A program made the translations under genes and the position numbers. A stretch of DNA of 64,000 bases from contig NZ_WPCV01000002.1 in NCBI RefSeq assembly GCF_018035235.1, forward strand, positions 930,001 through 994,000, read 5' to 3'. This DNA comes from Citrobacter sp. On2M (lineage in GTDB: Bacteria > Pseudomonadota > Gammaproteobacteria > Enterobacterales > Enterobacteriaceae). Of the stretch, positions 52,075 through 63,216 are shown one piece after another. Each line of letters starts with the position of its first letter. Positions within the stretch are counted from its first letter, which is position 1. The notes beneath the pieces are model-generated. The model worked only from the letters and a program-made list of their open reading frames with translations. It was not told the DNA's origin and did no database searches.

Positions 52075-53036
52075 TGCGTAGCGCGCAGGTATACCGCTGG
52101 CAGATCCCCATGGACGCGGGGGTGATTCTGCGCGACAGGCGGTTAAAAACGCGTGACGGGCTGTACGTTTGTCTTCGTGACGGCGAGCGCGAAGGGTGGG
52201 GAGAGATCTCCCCACTGCCGGGCTTCAGTCAGGAAAGCTGGGCAGAGGCGCAAACTGAGCTGCTGGCCTGGGTCAACGGTTGGCTACAGGGCAATGCTTC
52301 CTTGCCGCAACTGCCTTCGGTCGCCTTTGGCGCAAGCTGTGCGCTGGCCGAACTGGCAGGTACTCTGCCGGATGCGGCGGACTACCGTGCTGCGCCGCTG
52401 TGTACGGGCGATCCTGACGATCTGGTCCTGCAACTGGCGGATATGCCGGGTGAGAAAGTGGCGAAGATCAAGGTCGGACTGTATGAAGCTGTTCGCGACG
52501 GCATGGTTGCCAACCTGCTGCTTGAGGCGATTCCGGAGCTGCATTTGCGTCTTGACGCCAACCGCGCCTGGACGCCGTTAAAAGCTCAGCAGTTTGCGAA
52601 ATATGTCAATCCTGAGTATCGCGGGCGCATTGCCTTCCTCGAAGAGCCATGTAAAACCCGCGACGACTCCCGTGCTTTCGCGCGAGAAACCGGCATTGCT
52701 ATCGCCTGGGATGAAAGTCTGCGTGAAGCGGATTTCACCTTCGAAGCCGAAGAGGGCGTTAAGGCTGTGGTTATCAAACCTACGCTGACGGGCAGTCTCG
52801 ATAAAGTGCGCGAACAGGTTGCAGCGGCGCATGCACTTGGTCTCACCGCGGTTATTAGTTCGTCGATCGAGTCGAGTCTCGGCTTAACCCAACTGGCGAG
52901 AATTGCCGCCTGGCTGACACCGCAGACCATTCCGGGTCTGGATACCCTGAGTCTGATGCAATGCCAGCAGGTACGCACCTGGCCGGGCAGCGCGTTGCCG
53001 TGTATCAACGTTGATGCGCTGGAACGCCTGCTATGA
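52074..53036 (+). CDS. menC: o-Succinylbenzoate synthase MenC
   Basis: MenC dehydrates SHCHC to o-succinylbenzoate. The 320-aa enolase-superfamily protein has the catalytic KIKVG (lysine about residue 133), metal ligands in LRLDANRAW (about 161), IAFLEEP (about 190) and AWDESLRE (about 213), and the second lysine in [10 protein letters not shown] (about 235). It overlaps menB by one base and menE by 4 bp (ATGA). Confidence 0.97.
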   Translation: MRSAQVYRWQIPMDAGVILRDRRLKTRDGLYVCLRDGEREGWGEISPLPGFSQESWAEAQTELLAWVNGWLQGNASLPQLPSVAFGASCALAELAGTLPDAADYRAAPLCTGDPDDLVLQLADMPGEKVAKIKVGLYEAVRDGMVANLLLEAIPELHLRLDANRAWTPLKAQQFAKYVNPEYRGRIAFLEEPCKTRDDSRAFARETGIAIAWDESLREADFTFEAEEGVKAVVIKPTLTGSLDKVREQVAAAHALGLTAVISSSIESSLGLTQLARIAAWLTPQTIPGLDTLSLMQCQQVRTWPGSALPCINVDALERLL

Positions 53037-54457
53037 CCCAGTGGGAAATGCCCGATAGCGTAAGCATATCGGGCCTGTTACACCCCGGAAACTGGCCTTG
53101 GCGCCACTGGCGACAGATTCGTGCGCATATGCCAGCCCTACGACTCAATGATGAAGTATTAAGCTGGGACGACCTCTGTACACGTGTCGACCATCTGGCC
53201 TGCGGCTTTGCCGCTCAGGGCGTGGAAGAGGGCGATGGTGTTCTGCTTCGCGCCTGGAATCATCCGCGAGCATTGTTGGCCTGGCTGGCACTGTTGCAGT
53301 GTGGAGCGCGGGTTTTACCTGTGAACCCACAGTTGCCTCAGCCGCTGCTTGATGCGCTGGTCCCCGAGTTAACGCTGCGTTTTGCGCTGGATCTGGAGTC
53401 CACTCACGCACTTCCGGGACTCAATCCGTTGCAAATGCAGGTATTGCCGGGCAAGCATGCCGCCGCGTGGTTACCCGAACGTTTGAGCACGATGACGTTA
53501 ACCTCAGGTTCTACCGGATTACCAAAAGCGGCAGTTCATACCTGTCAGGCACATCTGGCGAGCGCTCAGGGTGTGCTGTCATTAATGCCGTTTGGCGCTG
53601 AAGATGACTGGCTGCTCTCGCTACCGCTGTTTCATGTTTCCGGCCAGGGTATTTTGTGGCGCTGGTTGTTTGCCGGGGCACGAATGACCGTGCGCGACAA
53701 GCAGCCGCTTGAGCAAATGCTGGCTGGATGTACCCACGCTTCACTGGTTCCCACACAGCTGTGGCGCTTGCTGGTCAACAACACGCCGGTATCGCTTAAA
53801 GCTGTACTATTGGGTGGCGCGGCAATTCCTGTGGAATTGACCGAACAAGCGCGCAAACAGGGGATTCGTTGCTGGTGCGGTTACGGCCTGACGGAGTTTG
53901 CTTCTACGGTCTGTGCGAAAGAAGCGGATGGCCGGGCGGATGTGGGCTCTGCTTTACCGGGGCGGGAAGTCAGGATCGTTAACGACGAAGTCTGGTTGCG
54001 AGCCGCCAGCATGGCGCAAGGTTACTGGCGTAATGGGCAGCTTATTCCATTAGTGAACGCGGAAGGCTGGTTTGCCACCCGCGATCGCGGTGTGTTAATG
54101 GACGGCAAGTTAACGATTGTCGGTCGTATGGACAATCTGTTCTTTAGCGGTGGGGAAGGCATCCAGCCGGAAGAAGTGGAACGCGTGATTGCAGGGCATC
54201 CGCATGTTCTGCAAGCTTTTATTGTGCCGATAGAAGATAAAGAGTTTGGGCATCGTCCGGTAGCAGTCGTTGAATATGACGCCAGCGCAGGTGATACCAA
54301 TCTGGCTGAGTGGGTTAAAGATAAGTTGGCCCGCTTTCAACAACCGGTGTGCTGGCTGACATTACCACCCGAACTCAAAGCCGGAGGGATTAAAATCTCC
54401 CGTCGCGCACTGTCGGATTGGGTAGGTGCTTCGTCGTTAACATTAAGAAAACATTAA
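53033..54457 (+). CDS. menE: o-Succinylbenzoate-CoA ligase MenE
   Basis: MenE activates o-succinylbenzoate with CoA and ATP. The 474-aa ANL-superfamily protein has the phosphate loop [17 protein letters not shown] (about residues 152-168), [10 protein letters not shown], the aspartate motif [13 protein letters not shown] and the C-terminal lysine region [11 protein letters not shown]. The frame starts with ATGA overlapping menC. Compared with the E. coli protein as I remember it, the N-terminus carries about 15-20 extra residues before NWPWRHWRQ; a later start at 53048 is possible. Confidence 0.95.
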   Translation: MTQWEMPDSVSISGLLHPGNWPWRHWRQIRAHMPALRLNDEVLSWDDLCTRVDHLACGFAAQGVEEGDGVLLRAWNHPRALLAWLALLQCGARVLPVNPQLPQPLLDALVPELTLRFALDLESTHALPGLNPLQMQVLPGKHAAAWLPERLSTMTLTSGSTGLPKAAVHTCQAHLASAQGVLSLMPFGAEDDWLLSLPLFHVSGQGILWRWLFAGARMTVRDKQPLEQMLAGCTHASLVPTQLWRLLVNNTPVSLKAVLLGGAAIPVELTEQARKQGIRCWCGYGLTEFASTVCAKEADGRADVGSALPGREVRIVNDEVWLRAASMAQGYWRNGQLIPLVNAEGWFATRDRGVLMDGKLTIVGRMDNLFFSGGEGIQPEEVERVIAGHPHVLQAFIVPIEDKEFGHRPVAVVEYDASAGDTNLAEWVKDKLARFQQPVCWLTLPPELKAGGIKISRRALSDWVGASSLTLRKH

Positions 54458-54487
54458 TTACATTTCTCATTTTTGCCATTCCGTCGC

Positions 54488-54522
54488 TATTGTCGTTTTG
54501 TTTATCAGCTAAAGTGTAACCT
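54488..54522 (+). promoter_or_regulatory. Weak candidate PhoP-type promoter of pmrD
   Basis: TGTTTA at 54499-54504 is a perfect PhoP half site, 12 bases before a -10-like TAACCT (54517-54522), the spacing seen in many PhoP promoters. The upstream half site 11 bases earlier (TATTGT) matches poorly. pmrD is PhoP-activated in Salmonella, so the site is plausible but weak. Confidence 0.35.
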
Positions 54523-54552
54523 GATGTGAAATTTATTAACAAAAGGTGCGTT

Positions 54553-54816
54553 ATGGAATGGCATGTGAAGAAGTCTTGCTGTCTCAAAAAAGCAAGGAGG
54601 CTTTATATCGTACTTTGCGATAGCGGCGGTTCGCTGAAGATGCTGGCCGAGGCGCAATCTACCGAGTCGCTTAAGCCCGGAGACCTCCTTTCACCCCTGA
54701 AAGATGCCCAATATTGTATTAATCGCGATAAGGCCCGAATGATTAAAATCATTGATGCCAGACAGTATATTTGTGACGAATGGGAACGCCTGTTACGACA
54801 GTCCGAAGATAAATAA
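54553..54816 (+). CDS. pmrD: PmrD, connector of PhoPQ to PmrAB
   Basis: PmrD binds phosphorylated PmrA and protects it from dephosphorylation, so that low-magnesium signals through PhoPQ switch on PmrA targets such as arn. The 87-aa protein has MEWHVKKSCCLKKAR at the start, LCDSGGSLKMLAEAQS, LSPLKDAQYCINRDK and CDEWERLLR near the end. It resembles the Salmonella form as much as the E. coli one. I start at 54553, the family start; nine more upstream codons are open. Its stop abuts the stop of the convergent arnF with no gap. Confidence 0.93.
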   Translation: MEWHVKKSCCLKKARRLYIVLCDSGGSLKMLAEAQSTESLKPGDLLSPLKDAQYCINRDKARMIKIIDARQYICDEWERLLRQSEDK

Positions 54817-55203
54817 TTAGGGCTGACACTTGCGTGAAGGCAGAAAAATCGTCATTAGCCCTGCCATGATGCATAGCACTCCAGCGAGCGCCTTTACTGA
54901 AAATGATCCCTGCCAGCCGGGCAGGATCATGGATGCAACCCACACTAACACATAGCTCAGGCTGAGCAGGGCATAGGCCTTGCTGAGCGCAAGCTGGTGC
55001 AGGGCTTTATGCCAGCAAATAACCGATAGTAAATAGCCTGCCAGCCCGGCATACAGGGAAAACGCGCCGATGCTAAGAGAAAATACGGCAGAGATGAATG
55101 CCAGCGGTTGCAGCATTGGCGGTAGATTATCCATCGCAAAGCCGAGGCTCAACTGGGCGACTGAAGTGATAATCACGCTACATAATCCCCAAAATAGGCC
55201 CAT
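54817..55203 (-). CDS. arnF: L-Ara4N-phosphoundecaprenol flippase subunit ArnF
   Basis: ArnF with ArnE forms the small-multidrug-resistance-type flippase that moves undecaprenyl-phosphate-L-Ara4N across the inner membrane. The 128-aa protein has four hydrophobic segments and the conserved [20 protein letters not shown] block. I start at 55203 ([10 protein letters not shown]), overlapping the arnE stop by one base (TAATG). It is the last arn gene and ends exactly against pmrD. Confidence 0.95.
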   Translation of the reverse strand: MGLFWGLCSVIITSVAQLSLGFAMDNLPPMLQPLAFISAVFSLSIGAFSLYAGLAGYLLSVICWHKALHQLALSKAYALLSLSYVLVWVASMILPGWQGSFSVKALAGVLCIMAGLMTIFLPSRKCQP

Positions 55204-55538
55204 TACACCGCACTCCCAAGAATAAAGATGCCGGTGATGATTAGCCCAACCCCCAGCCAGTGACGCGTGGTGACTGGTTCGCGCCAGATTTTCCATGCGG
55301 CCAGTGTCACCCATACAAAGTTAAGACTAAGCATGGGATAGGCGATACCGACAGGAATGTTCTGCAGTACCGCCAGCCACAGCAGCATGGCCAGACCGAG
55401 GCTTGCCAGAGCAAGCCCTATCCATTGCGTAACATGGCGTTTCCGCACACGAACGGAGACGGGGCGGGTCGCCTGCTTCTGGCATAACTGACCGCAGACG
55501 CTGAGCAGACTGGCGAGAACTAAGGCTATCCAGATCAT
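55203..55538 (-). CDS. arnE: L-Ara4N-phosphoundecaprenol flippase subunit ArnE
   Basis: The 111-aa partner of ArnF has four membrane helices of EamA/SMR type ([40 protein letters not shown]). It overlaps arnT by 4 bp on its upstream side and arnF by one base on its downstream side, so the two flippase halves are translationally tied. Confidence 0.96.
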   Translation of the reverse strand: MIWIALVLASLLSVCGQLCQKQATRPVSVRVRKRHVTQWIGLALASLGLAMLLWLAVLQNIPVGIAYPMLSLNFVWVTLAAWKIWREPVTTRHWLGVGLIITGIFILGSAV

Positions 55539-57193
55539 TTAGGCCGATACTGAATCAGAACCAAACGCCCCTGATTATCAATGTAGTCAGCGGGAGGGAT
55601 GGCAAATTGATTAATATCTTCATCCTTATCAATTGTGAGCACGAGCGTAATATTTCCTTGCTGACGATGTTGCGCTAACCAGTCGGCAAAGTCTTCCCGA
55701 CTGACAAAGCGCCCCTGCGCATCCGGGTAGTTGAGGCCATATTTTAACTCGCCCGTTTGGCTGTACATCATGATGTCGTCACGCTTCAGGCTCCAGGCCA
55801 GCCCTGCGGCAACACCAACGTTGTCGGCGAGAATGTAACGGCTCGACTCCAGCGACTCTTTGGTCATCTCGACAAAAAACTGTGGCTGTTTAGACTCCAT
55901 CACCCGGTCAGGGACTGAGAAGCCAAACAGCAGCGCGAGTCCCAGCGGGCACAGCGCGGCAAATTTCCAGTTCTTCTCGCTGTTATTTAGCGTATACCAG
56001 CCGAACAGTGCCCAGGTGATAAAAATGCCCCACGCGCAGAACACCTTATACGTTTCGATATACGACCAGACCGGCGTCTTTAACGGACCCAATGTGGACA
56101 CAATAAATGTGGCAACAATACCGATCACACCGAACAGCACGTTGATCCAACTATTCACGCGCAGCGCGGCTGAGCCTTTTTCCGCGGCCTGCAGGCCGAA
56201 ACGCGCCGTTAATATCGCCAGCGGCGCGAAGCAGGAAAGAATATAGGTCGGAAGTTTTCCTTTGGCGATGCTGAAAAACAGGATTGGCATAATAATCCAG
56301 CTTAACAGGTACAGTGCGCTGCGCGGAACATCCCGCTCACGCCAGCCCGTACGCAGCGCGCCGGGGAGCAGTCCGAGCCATGGTAGTGCACCAACCACAA
56401 ATACCGGAATGTAGTACCAGATGGGGGCCTTGTGTTGGGCATCATCCTGCGCGAAGCGTTGAATATGTTCAACCCAGAAGAAGTAATGCCAGAAATCCGG
56501 CTCACGCTTGGCAATCGCTATTCCCCACGGCAGCACAATCATGACGCAGCCGACCACTGCCAGCAGACCGTAGATAATGAGGTCTTTCCAACGCTTTTGC
56601 ATGAAAACCCACGGCAGTACGCTGAGCACAGGAACAGCTAGCGCCAGGAAGCCCTTGGTCATCACGCCCATGCCACAGGTTAACCCTAGCAACAAAAAGG
56701 CGATAATTTTGCGCGTTCGGGTGGTGGCCTGCATCCCCTCCCAAAAGCAGCACATGCCAGCCATTAGCCAGAGAGCAATGATGGGATCAAGTACCGCGTA
56801 GGTGCCGATGCTGTAAACCGAGAAAAACGTTAAAAAGATTACTGAAGAGAGTACGGCGGTCCGCTTATCCTGCCATAACCGCATGGCAAGCCAGGCAACC
56901 AGTAGTGCCGTCAGCAGGGTGGCAAAAATGGCCCCCGCTCTGACGCCAAAATTATTGGTGCCAAACACCCATTGCCCGATGCTGTTTAACCAGTATCCGG
57001 CAATGGGTTTTTCGAAGTAACGGAGTCCTAAAAAGTGCGGCACGATCCAGTCGCCGGACGTCAGCATTTCCCGGCTGATTTCGGCATAGCGCGTTTCATC
57101 AGGTTGCCAGAGCAGGCGGCTGTTAATGGGGAGAATGAAATACAGCGCAATAAACGCGATAAAGGCCAGAGTGTAGCGGGCAGCAGGTTTCAT
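55535..57193 (-). CDS. arnT: Undecaprenyl-phosphate-L-Ara4N transferase ArnT
   Basis: ArnT moves L-Ara4N from its lipid carrier onto lipid A at the periplasmic face, lowering negative charge and giving resistance to polymyxin. The 552-aa GT-C glycosyltransferase has about 12 membrane helices and the N-terminal loop [18 protein letters not shown] with the conserved aspartate and glutamate, plus a soluble C-terminal domain. I start at 57193 (MKPAARYT), overlapping the arnD stop as ATGA; 12 further upstream codons are open but unsupported. Confidence 0.96.
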   Translation of the reverse strand: MKPAARYTLAFIAFIALYFILPINSRLLWQPDETRYAEISREMLTSGDWIVPHFLGLRYFEKPIAGYWLNSIGQWVFGTNNFGVRAGAIFATLLTALLVAWLAMRLWQDKRTAVLSSVIFLTFFSVYSIGTYAVLDPIIALWLMAGMCCFWEGMQATTRTRKIIAFLLLGLTCGMGVMTKGFLALAVPVLSVLPWVFMQKRWKDLIIYGLLAVVGCVMIVLPWGIAIAKREPDFWHYFFWVEHIQRFAQDDAQHKAPIWYYIPVFVVGALPWLGLLPGALRTGWRERDVPRSALYLLSWIIMPILFFSIAKGKLPTYILSCFAPLAILTARFGLQAAEKGSAALRVNSWINVLFGVIGIVATFIVSTLGPLKTPVWSYIETYKVFCAWGIFITWALFGWYTLNNSEKNWKFAALCPLGLALLFGFSVPDRVMESKQPQFFVEMTKESLESSRYILADNVGVAAGLAWSLKRDDIMMYSQTGELKYGLNYPDAQGRFVSREDFADWLAQHRQQGNITLVLTIDKDEDINQFAIPPADYIDNQGRLVLIQYRPK

Positions 57194-58092
57194 TGTGTTG
57201 CACTCACCGATTGTTGGCAGCCGAGCCATCCCTCTCTGCCGGGTATTTTTCCACGTACGATCTGCCCTGTTGGCAGCGAACTGACATCGTCAGGTAACAG
57301 ATCGCCGAGCGGGCAAAATGTAATCCCCATGTCGGCGGCTCGAGTCAGCAGCTCGTCAAAATTCTGATGAAAAGTGATGCCTTCAACTTCCGCATGAATG
57401 GTATACACCGGAGTTCCTCTGCTCATCTGGATGTGGGAGAGAATATAAGCGTTGAAGTCCACCGCCTGGACCTCCTGACCAACCACTTCATCCCATGTTG
57501 GTAACGTGACAGGAATTTGCGGTGTACCTGCTTTCCCTGAGGCCAGTACAGGACGAAATAACGACGTTCCCCGACAGTCGCTGTTATAGCGCAGATGGAA
57601 CGTTTCTTTTGCGTCGACGACGCGGTTGTCGGCACGCCATCCGGCAACGGCAGAACAGGTAACAGGTTGTCCGATGATGGTTTCAAGAGCGGTGATGCCT
57701 CGTGAAATATCATCAATCAGCTGTTTATCATTCCAGGTTCCGCTACGCGCCTGCCAGGCATGATGATCCCAGGCATGCAAACCGGTTTCATGAATCAGGG
57801 CGGTTTGCGCGATGATTGCCGCATTGGCCTGGCCGATCTCTTTTCCCGGCCACGCGGTTCCCGCGAGCAATATATCCCAGCCGTAGAGTGATGCTGCGTT
57901 TGAGCGCAGCATCTTCCACAGAAATTTCGGCTTCACAAGACGCCAGAGATGGCGTCCCATGTTGTCCGGTCCAACGCTAAAGAAAAAACTTGCCCGAATG
58001 TTATGTCGGTTCAATGTCTCTAACAGGCGGGGCACGCCTTCGCGCGTCCCCCTGAACGTATCGACATCAATGCGCAAGCCTACTTTGGTCAT
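57190..58092 (-). CDS. arnD: 4-Deoxy-4-formamido-L-arabinose-phosphoundecaprenol deformylase ArnD
   Basis: ArnD removes the formyl group from the lipid-linked sugar, making the pathway irreversible. The 300-aa NodB-type deacetylase has the metal-binding RIDVDTFRG at the N-terminus, [11 protein letters not shown] (about residues 102-112) and the [20 protein letters not shown] segment. It overlaps arnA upstream and arnT downstream, both as ATGA. Confidence 0.96.
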   Translation of the reverse strand: MTKVGLRIDVDTFRGTREGVPRLLETLNRHNIRASFFFSVGPDNMGRHLWRLVKPKFLWKMLRSNAASLYGWDILLAGTAWPGKEIGQANAAIIAQTALIHETGLHAWDHHAWQARSGTWNDKQLIDDISRGITALETIIGQPVTCSAVAGWRADNRVVDAKETFHLRYNSDCRGTSLFRPVLASGKAGTPQIPVTLPTWDEVVGQEVQAVDFNAYILSHIQMSRGTPVYTIHAEVEGITFHQNFDELLTRAADMGITFCPLGDLLPDDVSSLPTGQIVRGKIPGREGWLGCQQSVSATQ

Positions 58093-60071
58093 GATGTGTG
58101 TTCCGTGATATCCACACTGCGTAAGAAGAAGTCCAGCGTCTCTTCTACTGTTTCCTGCATCTCAATGGTGGGCTCCCAGTTCAGGCAGCGTTTTGCATTA
58201 CGAATGTTGGGCTTACGATGCTCAACGTCCTGATAACCTTTACCATAGTAGCTGCTGCTTTCGACGTTACGGAAACCGGCAAACGGCGGGAAGTGGTTGC
58301 GTAATGGATGTTTTTCAAAACAGGTAAGCAGCATTTCTGCCAATTCCTGAATACTGGCTTCGTTCTCCGGGTTACCGATGTTGATAATTTCGCCGTCACA
58401 GCGTCCGTCTTCGTTTTCAATGATGCGGTACAGAGCTTCAATACCATCGCGAATATCAGTAAAGCAGCGTTTTTGCTTGCCGCCTTCAATCAGCTTAATC
58501 GGTGAACCTTCCACCAGATTGAGAATAAGTTGGGTAATGGCGCGTGAGCTGCCGATACGTGCGGCGTTAAGGCTGTCCAGACGCGGCCCCATCCAGTTAA
58601 ATGGACGGAACAGGGTGAAGCGCAATCCCTCTTTTTCGCCGTATGCCCAGATTACGCGGTCCAGTAACTGCTTGGAAACGGAGTAGATCCAGCGTGGTTT
58701 ATTCACCGGGCCGACGATCAGATTCGAGCTGTCCTCATCGAAGACTTTGTCGGTACACATGCCGTAGACTTCAGATGTTGACGGGAAAATGATGCGCTTA
58801 CGGTATTTCACACAGTAGCGAATGATTTTCAGGTTCTCTTCAAAATCGAGCTCAAACACGCGCAGCGGGTTGCGGGTATATTCGATTGGTGTGGCGATTG
58901 CTACCAGCGGTAGTACGACGTCGCATTTTTTCACATGATATTCAATCCATTCGGAGTGAATGCTGATGTCACCCTCGACGAAGTGGAATCGCGGGTGCTG
59001 CAGAAAACGACTAATGGCGTCGCTGCCAATGTCAAGTCCATACACTTCGTAATTGTCTTCTTGTAACAGGCGTTCAGTCAGATGGTTACCAATGAAGCCA
59101 TTGACGCCAAGGATCAGCACGCGAGTACGGCGTTTAGTGGTGGTAACTGACTGGCTGTTCAGGCGGGAACCCGGCACCAGACCCAGAACCTGCGCCAGCT
59201 GTGATCCCTGCATGGCAATACCATCGCCAGCTTGTCCGGTGATAATTTCTAGTGCGCCATCGACACAGGCGATCAGCAAAGGCGAAATGGAGATGACGGT
59301 TCCTGGTTGGGCAGCGAGGTCATTTGTGCAAACGCGTGACGACCAAACGGTGAATTTTTGCGTACCAACATAGCTAAACGCGCCCGGCCAAGGATCGCTG
59401 ACGGCGCGTACCTGGTTATGCAACTCTGCAGCTGGCTTGTTCCAGTCGAGGAAGCTATCTTCTGGCGCACGGCGACCAAAACAGGTCGCTTCTTCTTCCT
59501 GTTGGGGACGTTCTGCATAATCTCCCGTTTTAATTGCGGGTAGTGTTTGTTCCAGTAACTGACGCGCAGCCTGGCATAATTTATGGTGCAGCGTTAATGC
59601 CACATCATCCGGCGAAATAGCAACCCGTTGCTGGGCGATAATGGCACCTGCATCCGCACGTTTGACCATCCGATGAAGCGTGACGCCGGTTTCGGTTTCG
59701 CCATTGACCAATACCCAGTTCAGCGGCGCGCGACCGCGATATTTCGGCAGCAGCGAGCCGTGCAGATTAAATGCACCCTTAGGGGCAAGGCTGAGGATCT
59801 CGTCACTCAGCAAATGACGATAGTAGAACGAGAAAATAACATCCGGTGCCAGTTGGCTGATGCGCTCAATCCATAAGGGATGGTTGACCTCGTCCGGGGC
59901 GTAAACCGGAATACCAGCGCTGGCGGCGAGGCGGGAAACAGATCCAAAAAACGCTTTTTCACCTGGGTTATCGGTGTGCGTAAAAATTGCAGCGATTTCA
60001 TAACCTGCATCCAACAAGGCCTGGACACCCTGACATCCCATATCGTGATAGGCAAATACGACGGCTTTCAT
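58089..60071 (-). CDS. arnA: Bifunctional UDP-glucuronate decarboxylase/UDP-L-Ara4N formyltransferase ArnA
   Basis: ArnA has two enzymes in one chain. The N-terminal domain (about residues 1-300) formylates UDP-L-Ara4N, with the active segment [18 protein letters not shown] (Asn, His) and the [17 protein letters not shown] region. The C-terminal domain (about 315-660) oxidises and decarboxylates UDP-glucuronate, with [13 protein letters not shown] and the catalytic [11 protein letters not shown] and [14 protein letters not shown]. The 660-aa length is standard. It overlaps arnC and arnD by 4 bp each. Confidence 0.97.
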   Translation of the reverse strand: MKAVVFAYHDMGCQGVQALLDAGYEIAAIFTHTDNPGEKAFFGSVSRLAASAGIPVYAPDEVNHPLWIERISQLAPDVIFSFYYRHLLSDEILSLAPKGAFNLHGSLLPKYRGRAPLNWVLVNGETETGVTLHRMVKRADAGAIIAQQRVAISPDDVALTLHHKLCQAARQLLEQTLPAIKTGDYAERPQQEEEATCFGRRAPEDSFLDWNKPAAELHNQVRAVSDPWPGAFSYVGTQKFTVWSSRVCTNDLAAQPGTVISISPLLIACVDGALEIITGQAGDGIAMQGSQLAQVLGLVPGSRLNSQSVTTTKRRTRVLILGVNGFIGNHLTERLLQEDNYEVYGLDIGSDAISRFLQHPRFHFVEGDISIHSEWIEYHVKKCDVVLPLVAIATPIEYTRNPLRVFELDFEENLKIIRYCVKYRKRIIFPSTSEVYGMCTDKVFDEDSSNLIVGPVNKPRWIYSVSKQLLDRVIWAYGEKEGLRFTLFRPFNWMGPRLDSLNAARIGSSRAITQLILNLVEGSPIKLIEGGKQKRCFTDIRDGIEALYRIIENEDGRCDGEIINIGNPENEASIQELAEMLLTCFEKHPLRNHFPPFAGFRNVESSSYYGKGYQDVEHRKPNIRNAKRCLNWEPTIEMQETVEETLDFFLRSVDITEHTS

Positions 60072-61051
60072 GCGTGGTTTTCCTCGGTTGACTGCGTGGT
60101 TTGTGGGCGTATAACGTGTTGAACAAAATAGCGGGGGCGGGCACGGACATCGTTATAGATGCGACCGATATATTCCCCGAGTAAACCCATGCCAATAAAC
60201 TGTGCGCCGATAAAGGTAAACAGAACGGCAAACAGCATGAATACCCCTTCTGCAGCCCACTGCGGACCGAGCGTCAGGCGCAGAACAACAAGCAGAACGG
60301 ATATGGTAAAGCCCGTGGCTGCAATTACGCTGCCCAACAGGCTCAACATACGAAGCGGCGTTGTGGTCAGACAGGTCACCAGGTCATACATCAGGTTGAT
60401 CAGACGCATGAAGCTGTATTTGGAGTCACCAAATTCACGTTCTGCATGGTGTACCGGGATTTCCGTAGCGCGACGGGCAAAAATATTGGCCAGAATCGGG
60501 ATAAAAGTGCTGCGCTCCTGGCAATGCAGCATGGCATCGACGATGTGACGGCGATAGGCGCGTAACATACAACCGTAGTCACCCATCGCTTTACCGGTGG
60601 TGCGCTGAATCAGATGGTTGATCATGCGTGAGGCGGTCTTACGAAATACGCTGTCCTGACGATTCTGACGTACCGTTCCTACCACATCGAACCCCTCATC
60701 TGCGGTGGCGACCAGCCGTGGGATCTCCTCCGGCGGGTTCTGCAAATCGGCATCCAGTGTGATGATCAAGTCGCCAGTGACATGGCTGAAACCGGCCATA
60801 ATCGCCGAGTGTTGCCCGTAATTGCGATTCAGCAAAATAGAAACAATATGGCTGTTTGGTGCCTGGGAGGCGTTCATCATCAACTGAGCGGAATTGTCAC
60901 TGCTGCCGTCATCGATCAGCAGGATTTCATAGTCCTTGCCCAACTTTTCACAGGCGGCGCTGGTACGTCTGATTAGCTCAGGCAGGCTTTCCTGTTCATT
61001 AAAAACGGGAATGACCACCGAGACTTTTTTGATCGGTGCTGCTTCAAACAT
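60068..61051 (-). CDS. arnC: Undecaprenyl-phosphate L-Ara4FN transferase ArnC
   Basis: ArnC attaches the formylated aminoarabinose to undecaprenyl phosphate on the cytoplasmic face. The 327-aa GT2 glycosyltransferase has [40 protein letters not shown] and two C-terminal membrane helices (about residues 235-260 and 268-292). It lies 2 bp after arnB and overlaps arnA (ATGA). Confidence 0.97.
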   Translation of the reverse strand: MFEAAPIKKVSVVIPVFNEQESLPELIRRTSAACEKLGKDYEILLIDDGSSDNSAQLMMNASQAPNSHIVSILLNRNYGQHSAIMAGFSHVTGDLIITLDADLQNPPEEIPRLVATADEGFDVVGTVRQNRQDSVFRKTASRMINHLIQRTTGKAMGDYGCMLRAYRRHIVDAMLHCQERSTFIPILANIFARRATEIPVHHAEREFGDSKYSFMRLINLMYDLVTCLTTTPLRMLSLLGSVIAATGFTISVLLVVLRLTLGPQWAAEGVFMLFAVLFTFIGAQFIGMGLLGEYIGRIYNDVRARPRYFVQHVIRPQTTQSTEENHA

Positions 61052-61053
61052 AT

Positions 61054-62193
61054 TTATTGTCCTGCAATCTCGCGAAGTGCCGTTATGACCCGCTGGGTGT
61101 CAGCGGCGGTCATATCGGGGAATAACGGCAGCGAGCAGATGCGTGCGCTATTCCATTCTGTATTTGGGAGCGAAAGGGTAGTGAAGCGTTCGCGGTAGTA
61201 TTTTTGCGTGTGGGCTGCACGAAAATGCAGACCAGTGCCGATATCTTTAGCCTTCAGTGCTTCCATCAGAGCATCTCTGCTCAGGCCACAGCGCGCTTCG
61301 TCAACGCGAATGATGAACAGATGCCAGGCATGAACATGCGACCACTGAGGCAGGCTCAGCGGTTGAAATGGCGTATCGGCTAGCGCCTGTTGATATTCAT
61401 GGGCAATTTGCGCCCGCCGTGAGTTCAGCTGTTGTAGTTTATTCAGCTGTACCAGCGCGATGGCAGCATTGATATCGGTAAGGTTGTATTTGTAGCCTGG
61501 CGCAAGCACTTCGGCCTGCGGCGCCCGGCCATAGGTTTGTCGATCGTAAGCATCAACGCCCAGACCGTGAAACTTCAGACTGCGAAGCCGCTGAGCAAGC
61601 TGACTATCGTCAGTAACAATCAGCCCACCTTCTGCGCAGGTGATATTTTTGATGGCGTGAAATGAGAAGATTGCCGTGCCGCGCGCGCCGACATGGCGGC
61701 CTTTATACTGCGTTCCTACGGCATGGGCTGCATCTTCTATGACCGGAATACCATACCGCTCGCCAATCGCATAAATCGCGTCAAGGTCGGCTGGAGCGCC
61801 AGCGTAATGTACCGGAATAATGGCCTTGGTGCGTGGCGTGATAGCGGCTTCAATTTGCTCTGGTGTGACCATCAGCGTATCGCGGTCGACATCGATCATC
61901 ACGGGGGTCGCACCCAGCAGGACAATCATGTTGAGGGTAGAAACCCACGTCATTGACGGCGTAATGACCTCATCGCCTGCACCTATGTTCAGCGCCATTA
62001 GCGTGATATGCATACCTGCCGTGGCGGAACAGACAGCGACGGCGTGTTGATTTCCTGTCAACTGGCAGAAGGCTTCTTCCAGCTGTTGATTCTTCGGGCC
62101 AGTGGTTATCCATCCAGAGTCCAGCACTGCTTTCACGGCTGCAAGCTCTTCAGCACCCATTGCCGGGCGAGAGAAAGGCAAAAAGTCAGGCAT
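61054..62193 (-). CDS. arnB: UDP-4-amino-4-deoxy-L-arabinose aminotransferase ArnB
   Basis: ArnB transfers an amino group from glutamate to UDP-Ara4O to give UDP-L-Ara4N. The 379-aa DegT/DnrJ/EryC1 enzyme has the [16 protein letters not shown] and [16 protein letters not shown] blocks, the PLP aspartate region [10 protein letters not shown] and the PLP lysine in [11 protein letters not shown] (about residue 188). Two starts compete, ATG at 62196 and 62193; AAGGA spacing favours 62193. It is the first gene of arnBCADTEF and has a PmrA-box-like sequence about 105 bp upstream. Confidence 0.96.
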   Translation of the reverse strand: MPDFLPFSRPAMGAEELAAVKAVLDSGWITTGPKNQQLEEAFCQLTGNQHAVAVCSATAGMHITLMALNIGAGDEVITPSMTWVSTLNMIVLLGATPVMIDVDRDTLMVTPEQIEAAITPRTKAIIPVHYAGAPADLDAIYAIGERYGIPVIEDAAHAVGTQYKGRHVGARGTAIFSFHAIKNITCAEGGLIVTDDSQLAQRLRSLKFHGLGVDAYDRQTYGRAPQAEVLAPGYKYNLTDINAAIALVQLNKLQQLNSRRAQIAHEYQQALADTPFQPLSLPQWSHVHAWHLFIIRVDEARCGLSRDALMEALKAKDIGTGLHFRAAHTQKYYRERFTTLSLPNTEWNSARICSLPLFPDMTAADTQRVITALREIAGQ

Positions 62194-62296
62194 CATTATT
62201 CCTTCAAGCCATTTAACGCTACCGAAGTTTTATTTTTAGGACTAAACAGGGGCGTCGTTAATTATTTCATCAGGCTACAAAGGTTAATGGCCAAAG

Positions 62297-62313
62297 GTTA
62301 ATTTATCCTTAAG
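62297..62313. promoter_or_regulatory. Candidate PmrA box of arn operon
   Basis: GTTAAT-TTATC-CTTAAG (plus-strand reading) matches the PmrA consensus YTTAAK-N5-YTTAAK except at the first base. Another TTTAAG follows at 62316-62321. It lies 104-120 bp upstream of the arnB start in the only regulatory gap available to the operon, and PmrA activates arn in Salmonella. Confidence 0.6.
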
Positions 62314-62477
62314 AGTTTAAGGTTTGGGATGTCAAGATAAAGACAAGAGGGAGGTGATTTATTTGTTTGAATATAAAATATTTTTATACAACGTGGCGGC
62401 ATTGGCTTCTGTGCTGAATGCTGAAAACAATACCGCTATTGTGAACATTGTTTATATTACGTTTAAACTCGTTAGAC

Positions 62478-62903
62478 TTACAGTAGTCCTTTCAAGGTTA
62501 ACGTTTTTCGCGTGGCGATATTTAAGTCGTAGGTACCAAGATCTTCCGCTTTAACCCACGCGAAATCTTGAAACTCTTCGTTAATGTTCACTTCACGATT
62601 AGCTGCCACGCAATCGAAGATGAGATAAATCATATAAATCTCTTCCCGACTGCCATCGGCATAGGTTTTGGTGCGAATATCATCGCTGAAGGTCCACGGA
62701 GTAATTTCTGATAATACCAGTTGTTCACCCAGCTCCTCCCTCACTTCCCGACGCAAAGCCTCTTCGATGCGCTCACCCGGCTCAACGCCACCACCAGAAA
62801 GCGCCCACTGACCGGGAAACACGCCGCGGTCATCTGCCATTTTACACAGTAAATAGCAGCCATCGTTTTGAATTAAGGGGCAAACAATTGTTCTTTGGCG
62901 CAT
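62478..62903 (-). CDS. nudI: Nucleoside triphosphatase NudI
   Basis: NudI is a Nudix hydrolase that in E. coli prefers pyrimidine deoxynucleoside triphosphates. The 141-aa protein has the full Nudix box [20 protein letters not shown] followed by ELGEQ (about residues 38-60). The blocks [20 protein letters not shown] and [20 protein letters not shown] are conserved. It lies upstream of arnB on the same strand with about 280 bp between; in E. coli ais occupies that position. Confidence 0.95.
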   Translation of the reverse strand: MRQRTIVCPLIQNDGCYLLCKMADDRGVFPGQWALSGGGVEPGERIEEALRREVREELGEQLVLSEITPWTFSDDIRTKTYADGSREEIYMIYLIFDCVAANREVNINEEFQDFAWVKAEDLGTYDLNIATRKTLTLKGLL

Positions 62904-63216
62904 AGGTCAAGTCCTTCCAGGGGATTGATAATTCGATCATTCACCTATCTTACCTTTTGCTGGCTGGAGAAAAAACGCTTCATCGACGATTAAGTCCGTG
63001 TGACCGGGGAAAAATTGATAGTTGTTGAAAATGGTATTCAGGGGTACACAACGATACGTTTTATACAAAAATTTAACATTATCTCGTCTCATTAAGTAGT
63101 ATTTAGTTACAATATGGCAGTGCATCGCTTTTTTAGTTCATTGATTCCTCGCCATCTGGCAGTACAATCCCTCGGTTTTGGGGCTATGTTTTGATTTTTG
63201 CTTGAAAGGATAGAAA
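62904..63216. other. nudI/yfaZ divergent intergenic region
   Basis: This 313-bp stretch has no credible gene. It holds the promoters of nudI (left) and yfaZ (right). A TACAAT at 63108-63113 could be a -10 for yfaZ, without a convincing -35. Confidence 0.4.

Noticed and set aside
62324-62554. 76-codon plus-strand frame between arnB and nudI as a possible ais remnant
   Set aside because: The sequence has no similarity that I can recognise to Ais, starts without a clear ribosome site and overlaps nudI; it also lies over the PmrA region.
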